Part shown: positions 54,901 through 62,653 of the stretch, piece by piece
Layout: each line of letters opens with the position of its first letter
How positions within the stretch are numbered: the first letter of the stretch is position 1
DNA from: Treponema denticola
GTDB lineage: Bacteria > Spirochaetota > Spirochaetia > Treponematales > Treponemataceae
DNA: 64,000 nt
NCBI RefSeq assembly: GCF_024181405.1
Contig: NZ_CP051302.1
Span: 2,356,001 to 2,420,000, forward strand
Direction: 5' to 3'
The notes under the pieces: model-generated
What the model was told of the DNA's origin: nothing
The model's input: the letters and a program-made list of their open reading frames with translations, nothing else
The model's database searches: none
Position numbers and translations under genes: made by a program

Positions 54901-56163
54901 ATGTTTCCAGAAACTAAGATTGTTTACTCTAAAGCTGAAACTGTATCAATGTTTAGAAATAAATTCGATATTGTAAAATGCAGAGAAATAAACGATTTTC
55001 ATCATGCTCATGATGCATATTTAAATATTGTTGTCGGAAATGTATATAATACAAAATTTACAAATAATCCTTGGAACTTTATAAAGGAGAAACGTGATAA
55101 TCCAAAGATTGCCGATACTTACAATTATTATAAAGTTTTTGATTATGATGTAAAAAGAAATAATATTACGGCATGGGAAAAAGGAAAAACAATTATCACT
55201 GTGAAGGATATGCTTAAAAGAAATACCCCTATTTATACACGCCAAGCCGCTTGCAAAAAAGGAGGCCTTTTTGATCAAACCATTATGAAAAAAGGATTGG
55301 GCCAGCATCCTCTAAAAAAAGAAGGTCCTTTTTCTAATATTTCAAAATACGGGGGCTATAATAAAGTCTCTGCTGCATATTATACTCTTATAGAATACGA
55401 AGAAAAAGGAAATAAGATACGAAGCTTAGAAACCATCCCTCTATATTTGGTAAAGGACATTCAAAAAAATAAAGATGGGTTAAAGAGTTACTTAACAGAC
55501 CAGCTAGGGAAAAAAGAAATTAAGATTTTAATTCCTAAAATAAAAATCAACTCCCTCTTAAAAATTAACGGGTTCCCTTGTCACATAACAGGAAAAACCA
55601 ATGATTCTTTCTTACTGCGTCCGGCAGTTCAATTTTGCTGTTCAAATGATGAAATTCTTTATTTTAAAAAAATCATAAGATTCAATGAAATAAGAAAGCA
55701 AAGAGAGAAGATGGAAAAAACTATTTCTCCTTATGAAGACTTATCTTTTAGATCTTATATCAAAGAAAATTTATGCAAAAAGACAAAAGCTGATGAAATA
55801 GGAGAAAAGGAGTTTTATGACCTTCTTCAAAAGAAGAATTTGGAAATATATGATATGCTTTTAACAAAACATAAGGATACTATTTACAAAAAAAGACCTA
55901 ACTCTGCAACTATTGATATCTTAGTCAAAGGAAAAGAAAAGTTTAAATCTTTAATAATTGAAAATCAGTTTGAAGTTATTTTAGAGATTTTAAAACTGTT
56001 TTCTGCCACAAGAAATGTATCGGATTTACAACATATAGGCGGAAGTAAAAATGCAGGGGTTGCAAAGATAGGAAATAAAATATCCAGTCTTGATAACTGT
56101 ATTTTAATTTACCAATCAATAACAGGTATTTTTGAAAAAAGGATTGATTTGTTAAAGATATGA
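51976..56163 (+). CDS. cas9: CRISPR-associated endonuclease Cas9, type II-A
   Basis: This 1395-residue RNA-guided nuclease cuts DNA matched by crRNA with tracrRNA. RuvC-I carries Asp13 (FLGLDVGTGSVGWAV), the arginine-rich bridge helix is at about 55-75 (RLHRGARRRIERRKKR), RuvC-II has Glu790 (IFIEMAKG), the HNH domain has His879 in YDIDHIYPQ plus CxxC pairs (CMYCGK and CSSCNK), and RuvC-III has His1009-Asp1013 (HHAHDAY). All catalytic residues are present. Length matches T. denticola Cas9, for which an A-rich PAM (NAAAAN) has been reported. AAAGGA (51959-51964) is the likely ribosome binding site. The stop overlaps cas1 by 4 nt. Confidence 0.98.
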   Translation: MKKEIKDYFLGLDVGTGSVGWAVTDTDYKLLKANRKDLWGMRCFETAETAEARRLHRGARRRIERRKKRIKLLQELFSQEIAKIDEGFFQRMKESPFYAEDKTILQENTLFNDKDFTDKTYHKAYPTINHLIKAWIENKVKPDPRLLYLACHNIIKKRGHFLFEGDFDSENQFDTSIQALFEYLREDMEVDIDADSQKVKEILKDSSLKNSEKQSRLNKMLGLKPSDKQKKAITNLISGNKINFADLYDNPDLKDAEKNSISFSKDDFDALSDDLASILGDSFELLLKAKSVYNCSVLSKVIGDEQYLSFAKVKIYEKHKTDLTKLKNVIKKHFSNDYKKVFGYNKNEKNNNNYSGYVGVCKTKSKKLIINNSVNQEDFYKFLKTILSAKSEIKEVNDILAEIETGTFLPKQISKSNAEIPYQLRKMELEKILANAEKHFSFLKQKDEKGLSHSEKIIMLLTFKIPYYIGPINDNHKKSFRDRCWVIKKEKSPSDKTTPWNFFDHIDKEKTAEEFITSRTNFCTYLIGESVLPKNSLLYSEYTVLNEINNLQIIIDGKNICDTKLKQKIYEELFKKYKKITQKQISIFIKHEGICNKTDEVIILGIDKECTSSLKSYIELKNIFGKQVDEISTKNMLEEIIRWATIYDEGEGKTILKTKIKAEYGKYCSDEQIKKILNLKFSGWGRLSRKFFETVTSEMPGFSEPVNIITAMRETQNNLMELLSSEFKFTENIKKINSGFEDVEKQFSYDGLVKPLFLSPSVKKMLWQTLKLVKEISHITQAPPKKIFIEMAKGAELDPMRTKTRLKILQDLYSNCKNDADAFSSEIKNLSGKIENEDNLRLRSDKLYLYYTQLGKCMYCGKPIEIGHVFDTSNYDIDHIYPQSKIKDDSISNRVLVCSSCNKNKEDKYPLKSEIQSKQRGFWNFLQRNNFISLEKLNRLTRITPISDDETAKFIARQLVETRQATKVAAKVLEKMFPETKIVYSKAETVSMFRNKFDIVKCREINDFHHAHDAYLNIVVGNVYNTKFTNNPWNFIKEKRDNPKIADTYNYYKVFDYDVKRNNITAWEKGKTIITVKDMLKRNTPIYTRQAACKKGGLFDQTIMKKGLGQHPLKKEGPFSNISKYGGYNKVSAAYYTLIEYEEKGNKIRSLETIPLYLVKDIQKNKDGLKSYLTDQLGKKEIKILIPKIKINSLLKINGFPCHITGKTNDSFLLRPAVQFCCSNDEILYFKKIIRFNEIRKQREKMEKTISPYEDLSFRSYIKENLCKKTKADEIGEKEFYDLLQKKNLEIYDMLLTKHKDTIYKKRPNSATIDILVKGKEKFKSLIIENQFEVILEILKLFSATRNVSDLQHIGGSKNAGVAKIGNKISSLDNCILIYQSITGIFEKRIDLLKI

Positions 56164-57032
56164 GTTGGAGAACCGTTGTTATTTCAAATAGGGCAAAGCT
56201 GGATTTACACTTAAATCATCTCGTAGTTCGGGGTGAAAAAACGCAAAAAGTTTTTATTGAAGAAATTTCAGTTTTAATCATTGAAACGACAGCGGTTTCT
56301 ATAACCGCAGCCTTATTAAATGAGCTTATAAAACAAAAGGTTAAGGTAATTTTTTGTGACGAAAAGAGAAATCCGGCTTCTGAATTGATAGGATATTACG
56401 GCAGCCATGATACCAGCGAAAAAATCAGGCTTCAAATAAAATGGGATAAGAATATCAAACAACTAGTATGGACTGAAGTTGTAACAGAAAAAATAAGACA
56501 GCAAAAACACCTCTTAGAAAAACTGAATCTTCCGCAAGCAAGTTTACTGGCTGACTATATTACCGATATAGACATTAACGATAAAACAAATAAGGAGGCT
56601 CATGCTGCAAAAGTATATTTTGCAGCCTTATTTGGAGCAGGGTTTTCCAGAAGTTTGGATATTCCTATAAATGCAGCTTTAAATTACGGATACAGCATCT
56701 TACTTTCTGCATTTAATCGTGAAATAACTGCAAACGGTTATATTACACAACTGGGAATTTTTCATGATAATATGTTTAATCCCTTTAACCTCGGATCAGA
56801 CCTTATGGAGCCTTTTAGGCCTCTCGTTGATGCAGAAGTTTTTAAACTTAATCCTCAAAAATTTGAACATGAAGAAAAGCTAAAAATAGTTAGTGTTATA
56901 AATAAAAAGGTGCTCATAAACAATAAAGAGCATTACCTAAATAAAGCTATCGAAATTTTTGTACACAGTATTTTTGACGCTCTAAATGAAAAGGATATTT
57001 CACAAATTAAATTTTACCGAAATGAGTTATAG
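56160..57032 (+). CDS. cas1: CRISPR integrase Cas1
   Basis: This 290-residue metal-dependent integrase inserts new spacers, acting with Cas2. The N-terminal beta domain includes KLDLHLNHLVVRG, as in type II-A Cas1. The catalytic domain keeps the pattern with Glu in the helix LLSAFNREITANGYI, His in LGIFHDN and acidic residues in SDLMEPFRPLVDAEV. Length is normal for type II Cas1. The start overlaps the cas9 stop, and its own stop lies within the start of cas2. Confidence 0.96.
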   Translation: MSWRTVVISNRAKLDLHLNHLVVRGEKTQKVFIEEISVLIIETTAVSITAALLNELIKQKVKVIFCDEKRNPASELIGYYGSHDTSEKIRLQIKWDKNIKQLVWTEVVTEKIRQQKHLLEKLNLPQASLLADYITDIDINDKTNKEAHAAKVYFAALFGAGFSRSLDIPINAALNYGYSILLSAFNREITANGYITQLGIFHDNMFNPFNLGSDLMEPFRPLVDAEVFKLNPQKFEHEEKLKIVSVINKKVLINNKEHYLNKAIEIFVHSIFDALNEKDISQIKFYRNEL

Positions 57033-57342
57033 ATTTATGAGAGTCATCGTTTTTTTTGATTTACCCGTAATAACACCTGAAAATAGGCATAATTATGCGG
57101 TTTTTAGGAAGTATCTAATTAAATCAGGCTTTATTATGCAGCAAAAGTCGGTTTATTCAAAATTGGTTTTAAATCTTACAAATAGAGACTCTATTGTAAA
57201 AAGTATAGAGAAGAATAAACCTCCCGAAGGCCTGGTTGAAATATTAACCGTTACCGAAAAACAATATGCAAAGATGGAAATTATTATTGGAGAATCTAAA
57301 ACAGAATACTTAAATACCGATGAAAGGCTTGTTGTTCTATGA
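57022..57342 (+). CDS. cas2: CRISPR adaptation protein Cas2
   Basis: This 106-residue ferredoxin-fold protein bridges Cas1 dimers in the integration complex. The first strand reads RVIVFFDLPVITPENRHNYAVFRK, typical of type II-A Cas2, and carries the conserved Asp. The likely start is ATG 57022, which overlaps the end of cas1 by 11 nt. ATG 57037 is an alternative, and a frame open from 56986 would give an untypical basic extension. The stop overlaps csn2 as ATGA. Confidence 0.95.
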   Translation: MSYRFMRVIVFFDLPVITPENRHNYAVFRKYLIKSGFIMQQKSVYSKLVLNLTNRDSIVKSIEKNKPPEGLVEILTVTEKQYAKMEIIIGESKTEYLNTDERLVVL

Positions 57343-58013
57343 AACTGGTACATCCTGACATTAAAAATCAAATAATATTTTTGGAAAATAAAGTTAATGT
57401 TTTAACTATAGAAAATAAAACTTTTTTTACCGAATTTGTATCGGAGTTTTTTAGTCAATATTCAGGTAATGAGGGCAAATTCATATTATCAGAAGATAAT
57501 AAAGAGCTTTCTATACCAAAAACATGTGAGCTGATACTAAATCCTATAAATCTCGATATAAATAATAAACAAAATCTGAACAAAATTTATTCGATCTTAA
57601 AACAAAGCATTTCCGATGAATATAATTACCTAAAAACATGCACCATGAAAAGCGAAATATTAAAACATATAGACGATATTCTTCTTTCTTTGGATATACC
57701 TCTAAAACGGAGTGAAGAACTTGATTTGATCAGTATATTTAAAGCTGTTAATATCTCTTTTGAAACAGAATATAAAAATTTACTTGAAAAAATTATAGAT
57801 TATATAAGCGCTTCTGTGGAATTAAATCAAATAAAATGCTTTATTTTTATAAACCTAAAACAGTTCTTAAATTTCAAAGACTTATCCGAGTTATATAAAT
57901 TTGCCCACTATATAAAAACAAATCTATTTTTAATCGAGGGGGCATACACATCTACAAAAGAAGATTGTGAAAAATCATATATTATTGATAAGGACCTTTG
58001 CGAAATATATTGA
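57339..58013 (+). CDS. csn2: CRISPR adaptation protein Csn2
   Basis: This 224-residue protein should form a tetrameric ring that slides on DNA ends and helps acquisition; it marks the system as subtype II-A. The start MKLVHPDIKNQIIFLENKVNVLTIEN and the ending FLIEGAYTSTKEDCEKSYIIDKDLCEIY fit the short Csn2 family, though similarity among Csn2 proteins is low and position also supports it. The start overlaps the cas2 stop. The TGA stop (58011-58013) lies within the -35 hexamer of the array promoter. Confidence 0.92.
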   Translation: MKLVHPDIKNQIIFLENKVNVLTIENKTFFTEFVSEFFSQYSGNEGKFILSEDNKELSIPKTCELILNPINLDINNKQNLNKIYSILKQSISDEYNYLKTCTMKSEILKHIDDILLSLDIPLKRSEELDLISIFKAVNISFETEYKNLLEKIIDYISASVELNQIKCFIFINLKQFLNFKDLSELYKFAHYIKTNLFLIEGAYTSTKEDCEKSYIIDKDLCEIY

Positions 58014-58038
58014 CAATAAATACTTCTCATGGTAGCAT
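58010..58038 (+). promoter_or_regulatory. Promoter of the CRISPR array (pre-crRNA)
   Basis: TTGACA (58010-58015) contains the csn2 stop codon and is followed after 17 bp by TAGCAT (58033-58038). The predicted start near 58045 would place about 60 nt of leader before the first repeat. Confidence 0.6.
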
Positions 58039-58107
58039 TAAAAAGTAATCATATTAGACTACCGCTATCAATAGTGTGATAGGCTCTCCAGCTACGCCAT
58101 ATCTGAC
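58014..58107 (+). promoter_or_regulatory. CRISPR leader
   Basis: These 94 bp separate csn2 from the first repeat. They hold the array promoter -10 and a short inverted repeat CTATCA/TGATAG (58065-58082). The bases bordering the first repeat (CATATCTGAC) should be where the integrase recognises the leader end. Confidence 0.75.
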
Positions 58108-59517
58108 GTTTGAGAGTTGTGTAATTTAAGATGGATCTCAAACGCTTGGTAATATCAAAATGCAATCGGTCATGTTTGAGAGTTGTGTAATTTAAGATGG
58201 ATCTCAAACTAAAAGCTGATATTGTAGACGCTGGAACATGTTTGAGAGTTGTGTAATTTAAGATGGATCTCAAACGAGACCCCAAAAGAGATAGTAATCC
58301 TAAGAGTTTGAGAGTTGTGTAATTTAAGATGGATCTCAAACAATTCAAAATTTTGATTAGCAACATCGCGTGTTTGAGAGTTGTGTAATTTAAGATGGAT
58401 CTCAAACATTTGTTCTTCGTTTAATTTCATAGAGGATGTTTGAGAGTTGTGTAATTTAAGATGGATCTCAAACGATGACATTATCGAAATTTACTCGCAG
58501 CTGTTTGAGAGTTGTGTAATTTAAGATGGATCTCAAACCAAGATTTATTTTATGAAGATAAAGAGGTGGGTTTGAGAGTTGTGTAATTTAAGATGGATCT
58601 CAAACTTAATTTCTTAAAATATTTCAAAAATCTCAGTTTGAGAGTTGTGTAATTTAAGATGGATCTCAAACAGTCAAGGAATTGGAAAAGAATGGGCTTT
58701 AGTTTGAGAGTTGTGTAATTTAAGATGGATCTCAAACCGCAGTTAAACTCAAAACCACCCGGTCTATGTTTGAGAGTTGTGTAATTTAAGATGGATCTCA
58801 AACTTTAAAAAAAATAGATCTTAGTATCTCAGGGTTTGAGAGTTGTGTAATTTAAGATGGATCTCAAACTTTTAGAGTTAGTAGTAATGGTGTTAACATG
58901 TTTGAGAGTTGTGTAATTTAAGATGGATCTCAAACCGCTAAGAATTGCAGGTATTCTACAAACAGTTTGAGAGTTGTGTAATTTAAGATGGATCTCAAAC
59001 CGTATCAGCTTTTCGTCATCATCAAGTTTGTTTGAGAGTTGTGTAATTTAAGATGGATCTCAAACTCAACACCTACAACTCCCACTAAACCTACTGTTTG
59101 AGAGTTGTGTAATTTAAGATGGATCTCAAACAAGTTGACAGCAGAGCTGAATCAACTTTTGGTTTGAGAGTTGTGTAATTTAAGATGGATCTCAAACCTT
59201 CATGGGATGATACTATCCCGAACAAGAGTTTGAGAGTTGTGTAATTTAAGATGGATCTCAAACCCAGATGTATCAAAGAATGCTGGCAATGGGGTTTGAG
59301 AGTTGTGTAATTTAAGATGGATCTCAAACCAGTATTTTGAAGTAAAAAGATTGATTGTTGTTTGAGAGTTGTGTAATTTAAGATGGATCTCAAACCATCG
59401 ATAATTTCAATATTGTTAAGCGATAGTTTGAGAGTTGTGTAATTTAAGATGGATCTCAAACATTGGTCATAGCCCTCGCTCTTTTCAACAGTTTGAGAGT
59501 TGTGTAATTTAAGATGG
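58108..59517 (+). CRISPR. Type II-A CRISPR array, 22 repeats and 21 spacers
   Basis: The repeat is 36 bp, starts GTTTGAGAGTTGTG and ends GATCTCAAAC, with partly palindromic ends. It first occurs at 58108-58143. Repeats recur about every 66 bp and I could see no internal variants. Spacers are mostly 30 bp; four are 29 bp (starting 58474, 58936, 59001 and 59462) and one is 31 bp (58539). The last repeat, at 59491, loses its final 9 bp and stops matching at 59517, marking the trailer end. The leader end is therefore next to csn2, and transcription runs on the plus strand. All 21 spacers differ by eye. Targets cannot be determined from the sequence alone. Confidence 0.98.
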
Positions 59518-59538
59518 CAACCAAGCAGAATGCTTAAT

Positions 59539-59571
59539 GGAACCTCGAAAAATTTCAGTTTTTGAGGTTCC
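59539..59571. repeat. Inverted repeat just after the CRISPR array
   Basis: GGAACCTC (59539-59546) with adjacent A-run pairs with a T-run and GAGGTTCC (59564-59571) around a short loop. No T-tract follows on either strand in the right place, so it is not a standard terminator, though it could end array transcription. Confidence 0.6.
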
Positions 59572-59658
59572 CCTTGATTGTAATCATATATAAAATAATA
59601 TAGAATATTCATTTATAATAGGCCTTCCTTTTTTTTACTTTTTCCTTATAATATAGAT

Positions 59659-60285
59659 ATGGCTAAATTTAAACGGAAAACAAAAGAAGAGCGGACGTAT
59701 GAGATAACGGAAGCGGCAAAAAAGGTGTTTTTAAAAAAGGGCTTTCATAATACTACGATGGAAGATATTGTTGCCGCTACAAGCCTTTCAAAGGGAGGGG
59801 TTTATCAGTACTTTAAAAGTACGAAGGCTATAATGTTTGCCATAATGCAGGAAGGAAACTATTTTCGATATAGACGCAACGAAGAAATCTTTAGTTCTGC
59901 AAAAAAAATTGATGACCCTTACGAAATTGTAACCCTCGCTTTAGAAGCAAAACTATTTGATAATGTTCCCGAAAAACGGCTTTATCTAATGTTTCTTGCC
60001 GAAATTCTATATGACAAAGAATATGAGACTCTTTTTTGGAAACTTGAAAATCAAGCTCATAAGTTTATAAACGAAAATCTGGAACATTTGTTTAAAGAAG
60101 GGACTTTTGAAGGTAAAAAAATAAAGTATAAAACAAACAAAACAGGACGGCTCTACTCCCGTCTTTTTAACGGAATCCTTATAATCTATGAACTCTTTGA
60201 AGACAAAACTGTTTTTGATGAGGGAAAAAGAGAGCTCCACGACTTTCTCTATTCTTGTGTAAAAAAAAGCTTTACAATCGAATAA
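59659..60285 (+). CDS. TetR-family transcriptional regulator
   Basis: This 208-residue repressor has an N-terminal helix-turn-helix (about 30-50, TTMEDIVAATSLSKGGVYQYF) and a helical ligand-binding domain. The basic N-terminus (MAKFKRKTKEERTYEI) is common in the family. It lies 81 bp upstream of a MATE efflux gene, and a perfect palindrome overlaps that gene's predicted start of transcription. It probably represses the pump and is released by a pump substrate. TATAAT lies just before its own ATG. Confidence 0.88.
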   Translation: MAKFKRKTKEERTYEITEAAKKVFLKKGFHNTTMEDIVAATSLSKGGVYQYFKSTKAIMFAIMQEGNYFRYRRNEEIFSSAKKIDDPYEIVTLALEAKLFDNVPEKRLYLMFLAEILYDKEYETLFWKLENQAHKFINENLEHLFKEGTFEGKKIKYKTNKTGRLYSRLFNGILIIYELFEDKTVFDEGKRELHDFLYSCVKKSFTIE

Positions 60286-60304
60286 AAAAATTAGTTAGCT
60301 GCTA

Positions 60305-60332
60305 TTGACTTTATTTTCTCTTTTTATATAAT
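60305..60332 (+). promoter_or_regulatory. Promoter of the MATE efflux gene
   Basis: TTGACT (60305-60310) and TATAAT (60327-60332) are 16 bp apart. Transcription should begin near 60339, inside the adjoining palindrome. Confidence 0.7.
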
Positions 60333-60334
60333 AT

Positions 60335-60354
60335 AACTGACGACTTCGTCAGTT
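60335..60354. promoter_or_regulatory. Palindromic operator, probably bound by the TetR regulator
   Basis: AACTGACGA (60335-60343) and its exact reverse complement TCGTCAGTT (60346-60354) are separated by CT. The 20-bp site covers the predicted transcription start, an ideal place for repression. Confidence 0.65.
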
Positions 60355-60366
60355 ATGGAGGTTCTT

Positions 60367-61722
60367 ATGACGGATAAAAGAGAACATTTGATTTCAGGTA
60401 ATATGTTCAAGTTGATGCTTGAGCTCAGTATCCCGGGCATTATCGGAATGTTTGTAATCAGCTTATACAGCTTTGTGGATGCAATATTCGTAGGAAGATA
60501 TGTAAGCAGCGTAGCTTTAGGAGCAGTCAGTTTAGCCTATACATTTACACTGATAAATAACGGCATTGCCGTTTTAGTAGGTATAGGATCCGCTTCGGTT
60601 CTTTCGCGGGCGGTAGGAAGAAGCGACCAAGAAACCGTTGATTCCATTATGGGAAACGTCCTTTTGTTGACTCTTCTTTTTTCATTGGGAACTATGACAA
60701 TCGGATTAATTTTTGCACCTCAACTTTTGATTCTTATAGGAGCGGAAGGAGAAATGCTCCGATTGGGAGTAAGCTATCTGCGGATTGTATATATCGGTTC
60801 AGTCTTTGTAAACTTCGGTCAAGCAGCCAACATGGTTATGAGAGGAGAAGGCCGAATGGGTCTTGCCATGCTTTTGATGGGAATAAGTGCCGTACTAAAT
60901 ATTATTTTGGATGCAGTCTTTGTAATTGTTTTAAAAAAGGGACTTGAAGGCGCTGCTATAGCAACCGTAATATCTCAAGTGGTTCTTGCAATTTGTAATT
61001 TTTGTTACTTCGCATTCTTCAGCAAAAACGTTAAATTCAAACACTTTAAGCTTCAAAAAAGTATCGTAAAAGAGACCCTTTCAATAGGTTTTTCTGCAAT
61101 GTTGATGCAAGTCTTTGCTCTTTTACAGCAGGCTGTTATGTATTCTACATTAAAAAGATACGGCGGAGAAGATCAAGTAATTTTAATGGGTGCTTTTTTT
61201 AGATATCTAATGTTGTCCTTTATTCCTCTTTGGGGGATAAGTCAGGGCTATCAGCCCTTTGCAGGAACCAATTTCGGAGCACAAAAACTCGACAGGGTAA
61301 AAAAAGGAACATTTCTTTTTTACGGCTTCGGATTATTTTTATCACTGATATTTTGGTTGGCATTTTTAATGATGCCTGAACAGGTTTTGGGGCTATTTTT
61401 GAAAAATAAGGAGCTTATATCTTTAGGAAGAACGAATGCAATGCTTGCTATTTCTTTATTTCCATTATCTGCAATTATGATTATCAATTTAACCCTTTTT
61501 CAAGCTTTAGGTAAAGCGAAGTACGCAGGTATATTAGTAATTGCCCGCCAGTTTTTACTTTATATTCCGGCCGTATTAATTCTCCCACTGTTTTTTGGAA
61601 CACGGGGAGTTTGGATTTCAAGCCCGATAGTAGACACGCTGGTTATGGTTTTATCTGCATTTATAGTGATTAAACTTTTTAAAAAAGATTTAAGCCCTCA
61701 AGATAAACCATTGAGTGCATAA
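60367..61722 (+). CDS. MATE family efflux transporter
   Basis: This 451-residue polytopic protein shows the two-times-six helix MATE layout, with LSIPGIIGMFVISLYSFVDAIFVGRYV in the first half and ETLSIGFSAMLMQVFALLQQAVMY in the second. It should export drugs or metabolites using an ion gradient. I start at ATG 60367, with GGAGG (60357-60361) five bases upstream; an in-frame ATG at 60355 overlaps that site. A TetR gene and operator lie upstream and a terminator follows. It is only distantly like the other MATE protein in the window (16120-17523). Confidence 0.88.
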   Translation: MTDKREHLISGNMFKLMLELSIPGIIGMFVISLYSFVDAIFVGRYVSSVALGAVSLAYTFTLINNGIAVLVGIGSASVLSRAVGRSDQETVDSIMGNVLLLTLLFSLGTMTIGLIFAPQLLILIGAEGEMLRLGVSYLRIVYIGSVFVNFGQAANMVMRGEGRMGLAMLLMGISAVLNIILDAVFVIVLKKGLEGAAIATVISQVVLAICNFCYFAFFSKNVKFKHFKLQKSIVKETLSIGFSAMLMQVFALLQQAVMYSTLKRYGGEDQVILMGAFFRYLMLSFIPLWGISQGYQPFAGTNFGAQKLDRVKKGTFLFYGFGLFLSLIFWLAFLMMPEQVLGLFLKNKELISLGRTNAMLAISLFPLSAIMIINLTLFQALGKAKYAGILVIARQFLLYIPAVLILPLFFGTRGVWISSPIVDTLVMVLSAFIVIKLFKKDLSPQDKPLSA

Positions 61723-61731
61723 GTTGTTTCC

Positions 61732-61781
61732 ATCTCACAAGGCTGCTTTTATTTCGGCTGTCTTGTGAGATTTATATTTTG
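61732..61781 (+). terminator. Rho-independent terminator after the MATE gene
   Basis: ATCTCACAAG (61732-61741) pairs with CTTGTGAGAT (61762-61771) around a 20-nt loop, followed by a T-rich TTATATTTT. Confidence 0.75.
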
Positions 61782-61830
61782 CAAGCGGGAGAAGCTTTTA
61801 CTGTTATTAAATTATATTTTTAGTATCAAT

Positions 61831-62607
61831 CTAGCGCGCATTAAATTCAAAAGAACCGGATGCTTTGCTGCATTTGATTTTGAGGTCAATTCTTTTACCT
61901 GCATAATCGGACATATCAATTTCGGTATTTAATATATTTCCGTCTTTATTATTATCAAAAAATGTGATTAACTTATTACCAAAACTTATTTCTACTGAAA
62001 TATCTCCTGAATCTATATTCCATAAACATTTTAAGTTTTTACCTTCCTTTATTGTAAAGGTAGTGATATTCTCGGAAGTTTTATATTTAAATTTAGCCTT
62101 CCATAGATTATTAAAATTAGTTTGGGTCTGCATAATGGCTATATTTGTATCAGGAAAGAAATTTTCGATTTCGCCGTCTATGGCCGATTTAAAAATATAA
62201 ATAGATAAGATAATCGAAAGGATCAAATTCAAAAGAGTTAAAACGGCGGCAGCAATAAGAGGCCATAGATTTGCTTTGTTTCTTTTATTTACAGCATCCG
62301 AAAGATGAGGCATCTGTTTACCGCAGCTGCCGCAAAACGGTATTCCGGCAGCTTGAATAAATCCGCATGAGGTGCATTTTATCCTCTTGCTTTTTCGGGC
62401 CGCTACAAGATAAAGAACAAGTCCAAGCACTGCCGATAGAAAAAATACAATTAAAACCCAAATCAATGGTTCGTCATTTCTTTCTTGTGCATCTTTATAA
62501 ATCCAATATGCAATAAGGATGCGGGCAGCAAGCGCAAAAGTAGATACTGTAATAATAACAGTAATAAGTGAAACAAAAAATATTTTTCCATCCATAAAAA
62601 AACTCAT
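61831..62607 (-). CDS. Membrane protein with zinc ribbon, unknown function
   Basis: This roughly 258-residue protein has two N-terminal membrane helices (about 8-35 and 48-70), a zinc ribbon with four Cys (CTSCG ... CGSCG, near 80-105), a further helix (about 120-145) and a beta-rich C-terminal domain. The start is uncertain: ATG 62607 and ATG 62595 are both possible, and a TTG at 62640 would extend it. It follows nrdB by about 45 bp. The ribbon is the kind seen in many small-domain bacterial membrane proteins. No family name is apparent. Confidence 0.6.
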   Translation of the reverse strand: MSFFMDGKIFFVSLITVIITVSTFALAARILIAYWIYKDAQERNDEPLIWVLIVFFLSAVLGLVLYLVAARKSKRIKCTSCGFIQAAGIPFCGSCGKQMPHLSDAVNKRNKANLWPLIAAAVLTLLNLILSIILSIYIFKSAIDGEIENFFPDTNIAIMQTQTNFNNLWKAKFKYKTSENITTFTIKEGKNLKCLWNIDSGDISVEISFGNKLITFFDNNKDGNILNTEIDMSDYAGKRIDLKIKCSKASGSFEFNAR

Positions 62608-62653
62608 ACTAATATCGCCGCAAAAGAGTAAAAGGTTCAAACCTTATTTTAAT

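Noticed and set aside
58081..58107. A further degenerate spacer before the first repeat
   Set aside because: The 36 bases before it show no similarity to the repeat, so this is better read as leader.
58049..59612. Minus-strand frames with repeated RSILNYTTLK segments
   Set aside because: They are translations of the CRISPR repeat; the periodic peptide comes from the 66-bp array period.
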